A DNA stretch of 64,000 nucleotides. Origin: Corynebacterium breve (GTDB lineage Bacteria; Actinomycetota; Actinomycetes; Mycobacteriales; Mycobacteriaceae). Both the position numbers and the translations under genes were made by a program. Where the stretch lies: positions 992,001 through 1,056,000 of the forward strand of contig NZ_CP126969.1 in NCBI RefSeq assembly GCF_030252165.1, written 5' to 3'. Position 1 is the first letter of the stretch. The number at the start of each line of letters is the position of its first letter. This document shows positions 43,404 to 58,765 of the stretch, piece after piece. The notes beneath the pieces were generated by a model. The model was given only the letters and a program-made list of their open reading frames with translations. It ran no database searches and was not told where the DNA came from.

Positions 43404-45914
43404 ATGCTTATTTCCCAGAATTGGATTACTGGCCTTGTACGTTCTGGCGGCACCGCAGACTGGTCGGTGACTTCGGAAGAACTTGACGCTGGTTTTGTCC
43501 GCGTAGGTTTTGAAACCGAGGGGTACGAAAAGATCGAAGAGACCACGGGTGACTTGGTCTTTGGCCGCGTCTTGCACATTGAGGAACTCACTGACTTTAA
43601 GAAGCCAATCCGCTACTGCCAGGTCGACGTCGGCCAGGCAAACGGAACCGGTGAGCCGCAGGGAATTATCTGTGGTGCGCGCAACTTCAAGGAAGGCGAC
43701 CTCGTCGTTGTTGCTCTGCCAGGGGCGGAACTACCTGGTGGATTCAAGATTTCTGCCCGAGAGACCTACGATCACATCTCTGCTGGCATGATCTGCTCGG
43801 CGGCAGAGTTGGGCTTGACTGACAAGCAGAACGCCGGCATCATCACGCTTTCCGACGACTACGGCAAGCCAGGCGAGGACGCCCGCGCAGCGCTCCAGCT
43901 CGACGACACAGTCTTTGACGTCAACATCACCCCAGACCGGGGTTATGCGCTTTCGGCGCGTGGACTGGCCCGCGAGATTACCTCTGCATTTAACCTTCCT
44001 TTTGCGGATCCAGCGGAGGATCCGGCAGTGGCGGGATTCGATGTCTCCGGTGTTCCGGCGCCAACCGACAAACTGATCGACATTGCAATCGATGACGATA
44101 CGAAGACGATTCGTTTCGGACTGCGCAAGGTAGAGGGCATCGATCCTCACGTTGAGTCGCCGTTCTGGCTGCAGCGCGAACTTATGCTTTCGGGTCAACG
44201 ACCTGTGAACGCGGCTACAGACGTGACAAACTACGTCATGCTACTGCTTGGCCAACCGATGCACGCCTTTGATGCCAACAAGATTGTCGGTAACCTTCAC
44301 ATCCGCAATGCACAGGCAGGGGAAAAGTTCGAAACACTCGATCATGTCACCCGAGAACTCGTCGACAGTGACGTGCTGATCTGCGACGACAATGGCATCC
44401 AGTCGATGGCTGGTGTCATGGGCGGCACGACTTCTGAAATTTCTGACGAAACGACCGATGTCTATTTCGAGGCCGCCACGTGGGACCCTCTGACGGTTGC
44501 TCGTACGTCTCGTCGCCACAAGCTCTCTTCCGAGGCTTCACGACGATTCGAACGCGGCGTAGACCCTGCCATCGTCGAGGTGGCTCTGGATATGGCATGT
44601 GCATTGCTAGTCGATATCGCTGGCGGAACGGTATCAGCAGCTCGCACGCTCATCGGTGATGTGCCTGCACATGACCCGATCGAACTGCGTGTTTCTCACC
44701 CAGCAGAATTAATTGGTGTGGACTATTCCCGTGAGACCATCGTCAAGCGACTTACCGAGGTCGGTGCGACAGTGGATGATCTGGGTGAGCTCCTATCGGT
44801 TACTGCGCCGACCTGGCGTACTGACTTCTCCATGCCTGAGGACCTGATCGAGGAGATCATGCGTCTAGAAGGCTTGGATAACATCCCGCTTGAGCTGCCT
44901 ACCCCTCGGGGCGGACGTGGGCTTTCTCCTGAGCAGCGTCGTCGTCGCGCGGTGACGCACGCGTTGGCGTATTCCGGGTACGTCGAGATTCTTCCCACTC
45001 CGTTTATCGCGAACGACACTTTTGACAAGTGGGGCTTGGAAAGAGACGACCCACGCCGCAATGCGGTCAAGGTACTTAACCCTCTGGATAGCGACTACTC
45101 GATCTTGGGTACCACTTTGCTCCCTTCGATGCTCGAAGCTGTAGGTCGCAATGTAGCCCGTGGTCGCCATGATGTTACTTTGTACGGCGTCCAGCAGGTG
45201 TGCTTCAAGCGTGCCGATGTATCGCCGATGCCTTCCGTTGAATCACGCCCAGCCGACGAAACGGTGGCCGAGCTGATCGACTCGCTTCCGCACCAGCCAC
45301 TGCATGCAGTCACGGTTGGCGTAGGCAACAAGGTATTCGACGGGCCTTGGGGTGAAGGCCGTGCGTATGGCTGGGCAGACGCAATCGATTCCGCTCAGGT
45401 TGTCGCTCGTGCCGCAGGGGTCGAACTTGAACTTGAATCTGCAGTCATGCTGCCATGGCACCCCGGCCGCTGCGCCGCGCTTAAAGTCAACGGCGAAGTC
45501 GTCGGTTACGCTGGCGAGCTGCACCCGCAGGTGCTCGAGGCGTTGGAGCTGCCAGAGCGTACCTGTGCGATGGAGGTTGATCTCTCGGCGATGCCGCTTG
45601 AGGAGCGCTTCCCAGCTCCAGTACTTTCGTCGTTCCCAGCGCTCCACCAAGATATCGCGTTGGTCGTAGACGAAGACGTACCGGCGGAACATGTTCGCCA
45701 GGCTGTAGAGGAGGGCGCAGGGGAGTTGCTTGAAACCGTAGAACTCTTCGATGTATTCCGCAGTGAAAACCTTGGAGAGAACAAGAAATCTCTCGCCTTC
45801 AAGCTGCTGTTCCGTGCAGGAGATCGCACCCTTACCGACGATGAGGCGTCGGAAGCACGACTCGCTGCCGCAGATGTAGCCAAGCAGCGCTTTGGTGCAG
45901 AAATGCGTGCATAA
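43404..45914 (+). CDS. pheT: Phenylalanyl-tRNA synthetase beta subunit
   Basis: The 836-residue beta subunit edits mischarged Tyr-tRNA(Phe) and binds tRNA. Domains in order: a tRNA-binding EMAP-like domain (about residues 45-165), B3/B4 editing domain (FGLRKVEGIDPHVESPFWLQ near 235), B5 (about 410-485), a catalytic-like core and the C-terminal anticodon-binding FDX-ACB domain (PVLSSFPALHQDIALVVDED ... KSLAFKLLFRAGDRTLTDDE). Length is normal. The ATG is preceded by GGGGAGGA. Confidence 0.96.
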   Translation: MLISQNWITGLVRSGGTADWSVTSEELDAGFVRVGFETEGYEKIEETTGDLVFGRVLHIEELTDFKKPIRYCQVDVGQANGTGEPQGIICGARNFKEGDLVVVALPGAELPGGFKISARETYDHISAGMICSAAELGLTDKQNAGIITLSDDYGKPGEDARAALQLDDTVFDVNITPDRGYALSARGLAREITSAFNLPFADPAEDPAVAGFDVSGVPAPTDKLIDIAIDDDTKTIRFGLRKVEGIDPHVESPFWLQRELMLSGQRPVNAATDVTNYVMLLLGQPMHAFDANKIVGNLHIRNAQAGEKFETLDHVTRELVDSDVLICDDNGIQSMAGVMGGTTSEISDETTDVYFEAATWDPLTVARTSRRHKLSSEASRRFERGVDPAIVEVALDMACALLVDIAGGTVSAARTLIGDVPAHDPIELRVSHPAELIGVDYSRETIVKRLTEVGATVDDLGELLSVTAPTWRTDFSMPEDLIEEIMRLEGLDNIPLELPTPRGGRGLSPEQRRRRAVTHALAYSGYVEILPTPFIANDTFDKWGLERDDPRRNAVKVLNPLDSDYSILGTTLLPSMLEAVGRNVARGRHDVTLYGVQQVCFKRADVSPMPSVESRPADETVAELIDSLPHQPLHAVTVGVGNKVFDGPWGEGRAYGWADAIDSAQVVARAAGVELELESAVMLPWHPGRCAALKVNGEVVGYAGELHPQVLEALELPERTCAMEVDLSAMPLEERFPAPVLSSFPALHQDIALVVDEDVPAEHVRQAVEEGAGELLETVELFDVFRSENLGENKKSLAFKLLFRAGDRTLTDDEASEARLAAADVAKQRFGAEMRA

Positions 45915-46014
45915 CAAGTAGGTTACGGAGGCCGACAGGCGCTAACAAATAACCAGACAATTCGATTAAGTAAGTGAACACCTTTTCACCTACTCCGATC
46001 GAAAGGTTCCCGCC

Positions 46015-46491
46015 ATGTCACGCCTCCGCACTACTCTCGTTGCCCTCGTCACCGCCTCTATTGCAGCAGCTGGGCTCGCCGCTCCTGCTGCCGCTCAAGA
46101 CCTGAAAAGCTACAAGACCTACGTTTTGCCAGGCGAAACAGTTGGTTGCTCCGTAGCAGTATCTGATATCCGCTGGGCATACTGCACCGACCTTAAAGGT
46201 GAAATGAAACCAATCCCGAACTCTGACGGCCTAGCTGGAACAGACGCCGTCGGGATCATGAATGGCTACTCGTACCACACTTACTCCAATCAGGGTTGGG
46301 GCGGCCCAGTTGACGTGATGGCTCCAGGAAGCATTCGTCACGATCATGGTTTGATTTTCGTGGCCGACTTCAATAACGGTATCCATGTTTTTGATGGTGT
46401 TCGTTACGCTGCGTACGTCGGTAACGGTCAGGTTGTCGTGCATCCGGGAGTAAACCAGCTTTCTTCTGCCGTTGGGCTCTCGTCGTTCTAA
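46015..46491 (+). CDS. Small secreted protein of unknown function
   Basis: A 158-residue protein with a clear Sec signal peptide (MSRLRTTLVALVTASIAAAG ... APAAAQ). The mature part of about 130 residues has two cysteines (VGCSVAVSDIRWAYCTDL) that could form a disulfide, and a Gly/Tyr/His-rich middle (MNGYSYHTYSNQGWGGPVDV, GSIRHDHGLIFVADFNNG). No family is recognised. GAAAGG lies upstream of the ATG. It stands alone between pheT and the arg operon, and an imperfect inverted repeat (GTGAAcacctttTCAC near 45974) lies upstream. Confidence 0.78.
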   Translation: MSRLRTTLVALVTASIAAAGLAAPAAAQDLKSYKTYVLPGETVGCSVAVSDIRWAYCTDLKGEMKPIPNSDGLAGTDAVGIMNGYSYHTYSNQGWGGPVDVMAPGSIRHDHGLIFVADFNNGIHVFDGVRYAAYVGNGQVVVHPGVNQLSSAVGLSSF

Positions 46492-46506
46492 CGCGTTCTA
46501 GTTTAA

Positions 46507-47607
<1,101 letters not shown>

Positions 47608-47657
47608 CCACACAAACAGTCATCCGCAAGCACCACTTTTCACCGAAGGATTTTACT

Positions 47658-48818
47658 ATGAGCACCACCGGAATTACATTCCCAGCTGGCTTCGAGGCGG
47701 CTGCAACAACCGCTGGAATCAAGCCATCGGGCAACCCTGACATGGCATTGGTAGTAAACAACGGGCCAGAATTCAACGCCGCCGCAGTGTTTACCCGCAA
47801 TCGTGTTGTTGCATCTCCGGTCAAAGTGTCTCGTGATGCAATCGCGAACGGACAGCTCAAGGCTGTTGTGTACAACTCGGGAAATGCAAACGCGTGTAAC
47901 GGTACGCAGGGGGACAAGGATGCAGCAGCCATGCAGACCTTGGTGGCGCAAACAGTTAACGTAGAGGTTCGCGATGTGGCGGTTTGCTCAACTGGACTTA
48001 TTGGCGAAATGCTTCCCATGGAGAACGTCACCGCGGGCATTGCGGCGTTGGGCGAGGGACTGGGCGACAACGGTGCGCAGGCAGCAGCTGCGATTATGAC
48101 GACCGATACGGTGCGAAAGGAAGCGTCGGTAAGTAAGAAAGGCTGGTCCGTCGGCGCGATGGGTAAAGGCGTAGGGATGATGGCACCTTCGCTAGCGACG
48201 ATGCTGGTATGCATCACCACCGATGCTTCCGCGACGTCCGAGGCTCTCAATGACGCACTTCGAGCGGCAACAGCCGTTACTTTTGACACCTTGGATATTG
48301 ACGGATCGACGTCTACCAACGACACGGTGATCTTAATGGCGTCCGGAGCCAGCGGAGTAGAGCCCACTCAAGAGGAACTCAATGATGCTGTTTTCCAGGT
48401 TTGCTCGGATATTGCCGATCAGCTTCAGGCCGATGCAGAGGGTGTGACCAAGCGCGTCAAGATCACTGTTGAAGGAACGGGATCGGACACTCAGGCACTG
48501 AATGCAGCGCGCACCTTGGGTCGCGACAACTTGTTTAAATGCGCGATGTTTGGTTCCGACCCCAACTGGGGTAGAGTCCTCGCGGCTGTGGGAATGGCGG
48601 ATGCCGATATGGATCCCGACAACATCTCGGTGTACTTCAATGATCAGCCTGTGTGCTTAAAGACAACAGGTGCGCCAGGAGCTCGCGAGGTCGACTTGTC
48701 AGGGACTGACATCGATGTGCGCGTCGACTTGGGCACCGGTGGTGAAGGCACCGCGACCGTGCGCACCACCGACTTGTCTCACGATTACGTCGAAATCAAC
48801 TCTGCGTACAGCAGCTAA
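47658..48818 (+). CDS. argJ: Bifunctional ornithine acetyltransferase / N-acetylglutamate synthase
   Basis: ArgJ moves the acetyl group from N-acetylornithine to glutamate and, in bifunctional forms, also uses acetyl-CoA. The 386-residue precursor cuts itself before the nucleophilic threonine in [25 protein letters not shown] sequence (A-T-M-L). [20 protein letters not shown] is also typical. The ATG at 47658 with GAAGGA upstream fits the family start [20 protein letters not shown]; in-frame codons further up overlap argC. The recycling step makes a separate argE unnecessary. Confidence 0.95.
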   Translation: MSTTGITFPAGFEAAATTAGIKPSGNPDMALVVNNGPEFNAAAVFTRNRVVASPVKVSRDAIANGQLKAVVYNSGNANACNGTQGDKDAAAMQTLVAQTVNVEVRDVAVCSTGLIGEMLPMENVTAGIAALGEGLGDNGAQAAAAIMTTDTVRKEASVSKKGWSVGAMGKGVGMMAPSLATMLVCITTDASATSEALNDALRAATAVTFDTLDIDGSTSTNDTVILMASGASGVEPTQEELNDAVFQVCSDIADQLQADAEGVTKRVKITVEGTGSDTQALNAARTLGRDNLFKCAMFGSDPNWGRVLAAVGMADADMDPDNISVYFNDQPVCLKTTGAPGAREVDLSGTDIDVRVDLGTGGEGTATVRTTDLSHDYVEINSAYSS

Positions 48819-48833
48819 TCACGGGAGCAACTG

Positions 48834-49774
48834 ATGGAAAACATTCTCAAAGGCATCACCAGCGAAGTACGGGCAAACGTACTCGCTGAGGCTTTGCCGT
48901 GGCTGATGCACTTCCGCGACAAGATCGTTGTGGTGAAGTACGGCGGCAACGCAATGGTCGACGAAGAGCTGAAGAAAGCATTCGCCGCCGACATGGTATT
49001 CCTTCGTACGGTCGGAGCAAAGCCTGTGGTCGTGCATGGTGGAGGTCCGCAAATCTCTTCGATGCTCACGCGCCTAGGCCTCGAAGGCGAGTTCAAGGGC
49101 GGTTTTCGCGTGACCACTCCAGAAGTTATGGAAGTTGTGCGCATGGTGCTGTTCGGCCAGGTTGGTCGAGACCTAGTCGGCCTGATCAACTCACACGGAC
49201 CGTACGCGATTGGTACCTCGGGCGAAGACGCCGGGCTGTTCACAGCGGAAAAACGGTTTGTTGATGTCGGTGGAGTGAAAACTGACATTGGCTTAGTCGG
49301 TGACATCGTCGATGTCCACCCAGAGGCAGTTATGGACATCATCGAGTCGGGCAGAATCCCAGTTGTTTCCGGCATCGCCCCTGGTACCGATGGCAACGTG
49401 TACAACATCAACGCCGATTCGGCTGCGGGCGCACTAGCAGAGGCACTCGGCGCAGAACGTCTCTTGATCCTGACCAACGTTGAAGGCTTGTATACCGATT
49501 GGCCGAACAAAGATTCTCTGGTTAGCAAAATCGAGGTCGACCAGCTTGAGAACATTTTGCCTCGCTTGGATTCAGGCATGATCCCGAAAATGGAATCATG
49601 CGTCCGTGCGGTGCGCGGGGGAGTCAAAGCCGCGCACGTGATTGATGGACGCATCGCCCACTCGGTAATCCTAGAGCTGCTTACCATGGGCGGCATTGGC
49701 ACTATGGTGCTTCCCGACGACTACGACCGTGGCGACTACCCAGATGGAACAGTGTTTAGAAAGGACGTGCAGTA

Positions 49775-49775
<1 letters not shown>
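48834..49775 (+). CDS. argB: Acetylglutamate kinase
   Basis: ArgB phosphorylates N-acetylglutamate. The 313-residue protein has the glycine loop [14 protein letters not shown] and [14 protein letters not shown]. It has an N-terminal helix before the kinase core ([15 protein letters not shown]), which is typical of arginine-inhibited hexameric kinases, so feedback inhibition by arginine is likely. The gene is 15 bases after argJ, and its TAA overlaps the argD ATG by one base. Confidence 0.95.
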
Positions 49776-51893
<2,118 letters not shown>

Positions 51894-51894
51894 G

Positions 51895-52395
51895 ATGAAC
51901 TCGACTACGGTTTCGCGAACCGCACGGCAATCTCGCATCATGAACATTTTGGAAACAACGCGGGTGTCGTCGCAAGTACAACTTTCTGAGCTGCTTCTCG
52001 ACGAAGGCATCGACATTACCCAGGCAACACTTTCCAGGGATCTCGACGAGATTGGTGCCAAAAAGATTCGTCCAAGTGCCGGCGGTCGGGCCTATTACAC
52101 CGTCAGCACTGTCGAGCAAAGCCTTGCGGAAGTACTCACAGGACCGCGGGACAAGCTTAGGCGCATGCTCGAAGAGCTCGTGGTGTCGGTCGACTACTCT
52201 GCCAATATCGCGGTGCTGCGAACTCCACCGGGTGCAGCTCAGTACCTCGCGAGCTATATCGATCGCGTCGGCTTGGAAGCGGTCGTAGGTACCATCGCGG
52301 GTGACGACACGATTTTCGTCCTAGCCCGGGAACCGGTAACCGGAAAAGAGCTAGCCAGAAATCTCGCTGCTACGCCAGAACAAGAACCTAAATAA
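51895..52395 (+). CDS. argR: Arginine repressor
   Basis: A 166-residue ArgR. The N-terminal winged helix ([40 protein letters not shown]) binds DNA, and the C-terminal domain ([20 protein letters not shown]) forms the hexamer and binds arginine with the conserved GDDT. Encoding the repressor inside its own operon gives autoregulation. The ATG at 51895 is one base past the argF stop; in-frame codons inside argF are not used. The gap to argG is 103 bases. Confidence 0.94.
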   Translation: MNSTTVSRTARQSRIMNILETTRVSSQVQLSELLLDEGIDITQATLSRDLDEIGAKKIRPSAGGRAYYTVSTVEQSLAEVLTGPRDKLRRMLEELVVSVDYSANIAVLRTPPGAAQYLASYIDRVGLEAVVGTIAGDDTIFVLAREPVTGKELARNLAATPEQEPK

Positions 52396-52498
52396 AATTA
52401 TCAACTGATTCGTTCGATCACAGACCCTGCATCTCAGCCTGACTAGCTGCGAGAGTACTGTGTAAAACCGAACATTAGAACCTTTCAAGGAGAAACAA
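52396..52498 (+). promoter_or_regulatory. argG upstream region
   Basis: A 103-base gap inside the arg cluster. TACTGT at 52456-52461 is a possible -10 box and AAGGAG at 52487-52492 is an excellent ribosome site 6 bases before argG, in contrast to the weak ones of earlier arg genes. A second promoter for argGH is therefore likely. No terminator hairpin was seen. Confidence 0.45.
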
Positions 52499-55137
<2,639 letters not shown>

Positions 55138-55177
55138 TTGCACTGCAGAAGCGAGAGTTGTCTCATAAACTAAGACC

Positions 55178-56335
55178 ATGAATGGTCACAATGACACCAA
55201 GGGCAAGGCAAGATCGCGATCCCTCGCACTTGGTGTTTTTCTTATTGTCGTTGCGGTAGCAGCTGTTCTTGTCGGCCGATTCGTGATGCCCAACGCCAAC
55301 CTTCGATCACTTAACCCATTCGCAGGCTTGTCGACGACTACCGTAACTGGTGTCATTGGTTCAGAAAAACGCGAGTACTTCGAAGACCCTAACGTGGTAA
55401 AACGCCTTAAGCAGTTGGGGTACGAGGTAAATTTCACAACTGCAGGCTCCCGAAAGATTGCCGAGCAGATCGATGTTACTGAGCTAGATTTTGCGTTTCC
55501 TTCCTCTGCACCTGCGGCGGAGAAGGTTGCGCGCCAAAACTCAAATTACTCTGTGACGCAGCCGTTCTATTCGCCGATGACAGTGGCTACGTTCCAGCCC
55601 ATCGTGGATATCCTGACTAGAGAGGGTGTCGTGTCGGAGCAGAACGGGATGAACGTGATCGACATGGGTGCGTTCATCGACTTGGCGGACGCGAACACAC
55701 GCTGGCGAGACCTAGGCAGTGAGTTCCCTTCGCCACGTACCGTCCAAGTGTCCACGACAGACATTAGGACGTCGAACTCGGCAGCGATGTACTTGTCCAT
55801 CCTTGCCTGGGAGTTCGCGGACAAAGATCCGGACCGAGCAAATGACCTCGATCATCTGGTCCAACGCATCACACCGTACTTTGCGGGCCAAGGCTATACC
55901 GCGTCGACATCAGCAGGTCCGTTTGCTGATTACTTAAGCCAAGGCATGGGGGCAGCGCCGATGGTGTTGGTCTACGAGGCCCAATTTCTCGGCGAGCAGA
56001 TGAAGCCCAATTCTCGTATCAAGGATTCTATGGTTCTGCTATACCCAGATCCAACGGTTCTTGCGACACACAGTGTGGTCGGGATTTCAGACAACGGCAA
56101 GGGATTCGCTGAGACCTTGGCTAACGACGAAAAGCTGCAAGAACTCGCAGCCCAGCATGGATTCCGCCCAAGTAACTCTGGCGCCTTTGGCCCAGTAATG
56201 GCTGACAACGGGCTGCATCCACCAGAAGAGTACTTCGCCACCGTTGACCCACCACCTTACGACAAGCTCGAGCGACTGATTACCGAAGTAGGTAAGGCCT
56301 ACACCGACCCTCCTACAACTGACGAGGAAGAATAA
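55178..56335 (+). CDS. Membrane-anchored solute-binding-like protein
   Basis: A 385-residue protein with a basic N-terminus and one membrane segment (SLALGVFLIVVAVAAVLVGR), uncleaved by appearance, and an outside domain that resembles a periplasmic binding protein (LGYEVNFTTAGSRKIAEQID, TELDFAFPSSAPAAEKVA, GMGAAPMVLVYEAQFLGEQM, VVGISDNGKGFAETLANDEK). No permease gene is nearby. TAAACT at 55166-55171 is 6 bases before the ATG, so the message may be leaderless. The stop overlaps the next start (TAATG), tying it to the vWA lipoprotein. Ligand unknown. Confidence 0.78.
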   Translation: MNGHNDTKGKARSRSLALGVFLIVVAVAAVLVGRFVMPNANLRSLNPFAGLSTTTVTGVIGSEKREYFEDPNVVKRLKQLGYEVNFTTAGSRKIAEQIDVTELDFAFPSSAPAAEKVARQNSNYSVTQPFYSPMTVATFQPIVDILTREGVVSEQNGMNVIDMGAFIDLADANTRWRDLGSEFPSPRTVQVSTTDIRTSNSAAMYLSILAWEFADKDPDRANDLDHLVQRITPYFAGQGYTASTSAGPFADYLSQGMGAAPMVLVYEAQFLGEQMKPNSRIKDSMVLLYPDPTVLATHSVVGISDNGKGFAETLANDEKLQELAAQHGFRPSNSGAFGPVMADNGLHPPEEYFATVDPPPYDKLERLITEVGKAYTDPPTTDEEE

Positions 56336-57912
56336 TGAAAAAGCTGTGGGTAAGCCTGATCGCTTTGCTTTCTGCCATCGCGCTGGTGGGCTGTGAAAGC
56401 GATGTAGTTTCCAATCCTTTCGGTGGCTCGGAATTTGATGACCAGCCACTGACCATTGTTGCTGCGACGGAACTCAAAGACCTCGAACCACTCGTGCAAC
56501 AGGCTTCCGATGACCTGGGCTTTCCAATCAAACTCGAATTTCCTGCCGGCACGCTTGTTAACTCGCAGTCTTTGAAGGCTGGCGACTTCGACGGACAAGT
56601 TGACGCTACATGGTTTGCAACGAACCGTTACGTCGACCTCATTGGTGCGTCTGGGAAACTCGCCGATGAAACGAAGATCGCCACAAGTCCTGTGGCGTTC
56701 GGCGTATGGGAAGATTCCGCCAAACGGCTCGGATGGGACAGCAAACAACCAACATGGCGAGAGTTCTCAGACGCCGCAAACCGCGGAGACTTTACTTTCG
56801 GCATGACGCACCCGACTACTTCGAACTCGGGCTTTTCGGCTCTGCTTTCGGTGGCTACCGCGTTGGCTGACACCGGCAGTGCATTGACCTCGCAGGACAT
56901 CGACACAATTGAGGAGCCAATGCAACAGCTTTATCAAGCACAAGCGATGGTGTCTGGCTCCTCGGGTTGGTTGGCAGACTCTTTCATTGAGTCACCCGAG
57001 AAAGTTGATGCGATCGTTAATTATGAATCGACGCTGTACCAACTCCGCGACGAAGGGCAGCCCATCAAAGTCATCGTTCCGCAAGACGGAGTGATTTCGG
57101 CGGACTACCCGCTATCAACATTGGCAGAGCCCGCAACTTCGAGCGCCCCCGAGAAAGTTAGCGCGTTGGCGGACTGGTTAATGGAACACGATGAGGAAAT
57201 CGCGCAGTCGTACCGACGGCCACTTTCTGGGACGGAAGCACTCCCGGCAGAACTGGCTAATCAATCCGTGATTGAGCTCGCGTTTCCTGCGGACTACGCA
57301 GTCGTCGAAAAGCTTGTTAACCAGTACAACAACGACTACCGCAATCCGGGTTCTACAACCTTCGTCCTAGATACCTCCGGGTCGATGGAAGGGGAGCGCC
57401 TGGATTCACTAAAAGCGATCATGACCTCGTTGGTCGATGGAACTGCATCGACCACAACGGGCGATGTTGCGCTGCGTGATCGTGAAAAAGTAACTCTATG
57501 GTCGTTTGGCACTACTCCGAACCCACCTTTGACTCAAGAATTCAGCCGCGAAAGCAATGAAGTTAAGGGAAGCCTCCAAAGCTACATCGACGGTCTCAAC
57601 GCGGACGGCACTACAGCGGTCTACCAGACGTTGCTGGATGCACTTAATGCTTCGGACACTTCCGGCGGTATTCCATCGATAGTGCTTCTCTCAGACGGAA
57701 TTGTTACTGCGGGCCCGAATTATGATGGATTCCTTGCTGAGTACAACGCGTTGCCACAGGAGAAGAAGGACATTCCGGTGTTCGTGATTTTGTATGGTGA
57801 AGCCAGTGTCCAGGAAATGCAAGGACTTGCAGATTTGACCGGTGGAGAAGTGTTTGACGCCCTTAACGGCGATCTTGACGAGGCTTTTAAGGAGATCCGT
57901 GGATTCCAGTAA
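56335..57912 (+). CDS. Lipoprotein with solute-binding-like and vWA domains
   Basis: A 525-residue lipoprotein: signal peptide with lipobox near LVGC (Cys20), a binding-protein-like domain (about 35-300: LTIVAATELKDLEPLVQQAS, ISADYPLSTLAEPATSS) and a C-terminal von Willebrand A domain. The metal-ion-dependent adhesion site is intact, with DTSGSMEG near residue 345, a downstream threonine in DGTTAVYQTL and LLSDGIVT. Such fused proteins occur in actinobacteria and have no established role. It overlaps the genes on both sides (1 and 14 bases). Inference: it recognises a partner or a small molecule at the cell surface with the anchored protein encoded before it. Confidence 0.85.
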   Translation: MKKLWVSLIALLSAIALVGCESDVVSNPFGGSEFDDQPLTIVAATELKDLEPLVQQASDDLGFPIKLEFPAGTLVNSQSLKAGDFDGQVDATWFATNRYVDLIGASGKLADETKIATSPVAFGVWEDSAKRLGWDSKQPTWREFSDAANRGDFTFGMTHPTTSNSGFSALLSVATALADTGSALTSQDIDTIEEPMQQLYQAQAMVSGSSGWLADSFIESPEKVDAIVNYESTLYQLRDEGQPIKVIVPQDGVISADYPLSTLAEPATSSAPEKVSALADWLMEHDEEIAQSYRRPLSGTEALPAELANQSVIELAFPADYAVVEKLVNQYNNDYRNPGSTTFVLDTSGSMEGERLDSLKAIMTSLVDGTASTTTGDVALRDREKVTLWSFGTTPNPPLTQEFSRESNEVKGSLQSYIDGLNADGTTAVYQTLLDALNASDTSGGIPSIVLLSDGIVTAGPNYDGFLAEYNALPQEKKDIPVFVILYGEASVQEMQGLADLTGGEVFDALNGDLDEAFKEIRGFQ

Positions 57913-58543
57913 CACAGGCGTAGATGCAAAGTTCTTCACGTCGCGAAAGAACATCGTCGGCGTTGTCGCCGCAGTCCTAGTCATTATCTTGCATCTTTCG
58001 CTGGGATTGGGCGCACTGTGGCCGGTTGCCGCCGTCGCCGCGTGGGGAGCAGGCGTGGCTTTGACTCCTCCGAAGAAGCCGAAACCATTGCCCCCACCGC
58101 CACCGGAGGATACTCCCGTGACGTTGGAGCGCACACTGCGGTCGATGTACCACACCATGGAGTCGGCGGGTGTGCCCCAGCGAGTTGTTGATGAGGCATT
58201 GGAGCTGGATCAAACGGTTCGGTTTGTCTTGAACGAATGGCATGCGTTGGAAGCGGATCCAGATCACCAAACGACAATGTGGAATATCGTGCAGATTTAC
58301 TATCCGCAGGTCATCGAGACTTATATGGATGCTCCCGACATGAATTTGCCCGCAGCGATGACGAGCGTGATTGACTCGCTGGACACGTTAACTGGTGCCG
58401 TGGGGAGCATCAAACAAGCGATCCTGGATCACAACGTGCGGGCTCTAGATTCACACGCGCGTACTCTTCGCGAACAGTTTGGCAACCTGCCGGGGCTAAG
58501 CGACGGTTCCACCCCGCTGAGAGGGTACGATGAGCAACCATGA
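57899..58543 (+). CDS. XpaC-like membrane protein (5-bromo-4-chloroindolyl phosphate hydrolysis family)
   Basis: A 214-residue protein with a short polar N-terminus, a hydrophobic hairpin (NIVGVVAAVLVIILHLSLGL, LWPVAAVAAWGAGVAL), a Pro-rich linker (PPKKPKPLPPPPPEDTP) and a helical cytoplasmic C-terminal domain. The segment WNIVQIYYPQVIETYMDAP resembles the YYxP..xxxY motif of XpaC. XpaC proteins often occur with TelA-type toxic-anion resistance proteins; no telA is nearby. The GTG at 57899, with AAGGAG upstream and a 14-base overlap with the vWA gene, is a better start than an ATG at 57842. Confidence 0.75.
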   Translation: MDSSNTGVDAKFFTSRKNIVGVVAAVLVIILHLSLGLGALWPVAAVAAWGAGVALTPPKKPKPLPPPPPEDTPVTLERTLRSMYHTMESAGVPQRVVDEALELDQTVRFVLNEWHALEADPDHQTTMWNIVQIYYPQVIETYMDAPDMNLPAAMTSVIDSLDTLTGAVGSIKQAILDHNVRALDSHARTLREQFGNLPGLSDGSTPLRGYDEQP

Positions 58544-58716
58544 GTCTTGATCCAAAACTGCTTGAGGTCCTTGCTTGTCCCAAGGACAAGGGCCCCTTGA
58601 CCTATCTGGAAGATGAACAGCTCTTGGTCAACGATCGGTTGAACGTGGCCTATCGTATCGACGACGGCATCCCGGTATTGCTTATCGACGAGGCGCAGCC
58701 GTACAAGGCCTCATAG
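58540..58716 (+). CDS. Trm112-family small zinc protein
   Basis: A 58-residue protein, MSLDPKLLEVLACPKDKGPL ... IDDGIPVLLIDEAQPYKAS. It is a bacterial Trm112/YcaR-like protein: the single CP-x-D/C-K-G-P-L motif and the C-terminal IPVLL are typical; only one cysteine remains of the four in the zinc-binding form. Family members activate methyltransferases in eukaryotes; bacterial roles are unclear. The ATG overlaps the preceding stop (ATGA), so it is translated with the XpaC-like gene. The next gene, tyrS, starts 49 bases later. Confidence 0.88.
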   Translation: MSLDPKLLEVLACPKDKGPLTYLEDEQLLVNDRLNVAYRIDDGIPVLLIDEAQPYKAS

Positions 58717-58765
58717 GCCGATTTATCAATTTATCAATTCATCTGTCTAAAGGAACGAAAATTCG

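Noticed and set aside
45243..45917. A 224-codon open frame antisense to pheT
   Set aside because: It lies within the conserved C-terminal domains of PheT and has no recognisable features.
58717..58765. T-box before tyrS
   Set aside because: Only 49 bases are available, which is too short for a T-box leader.
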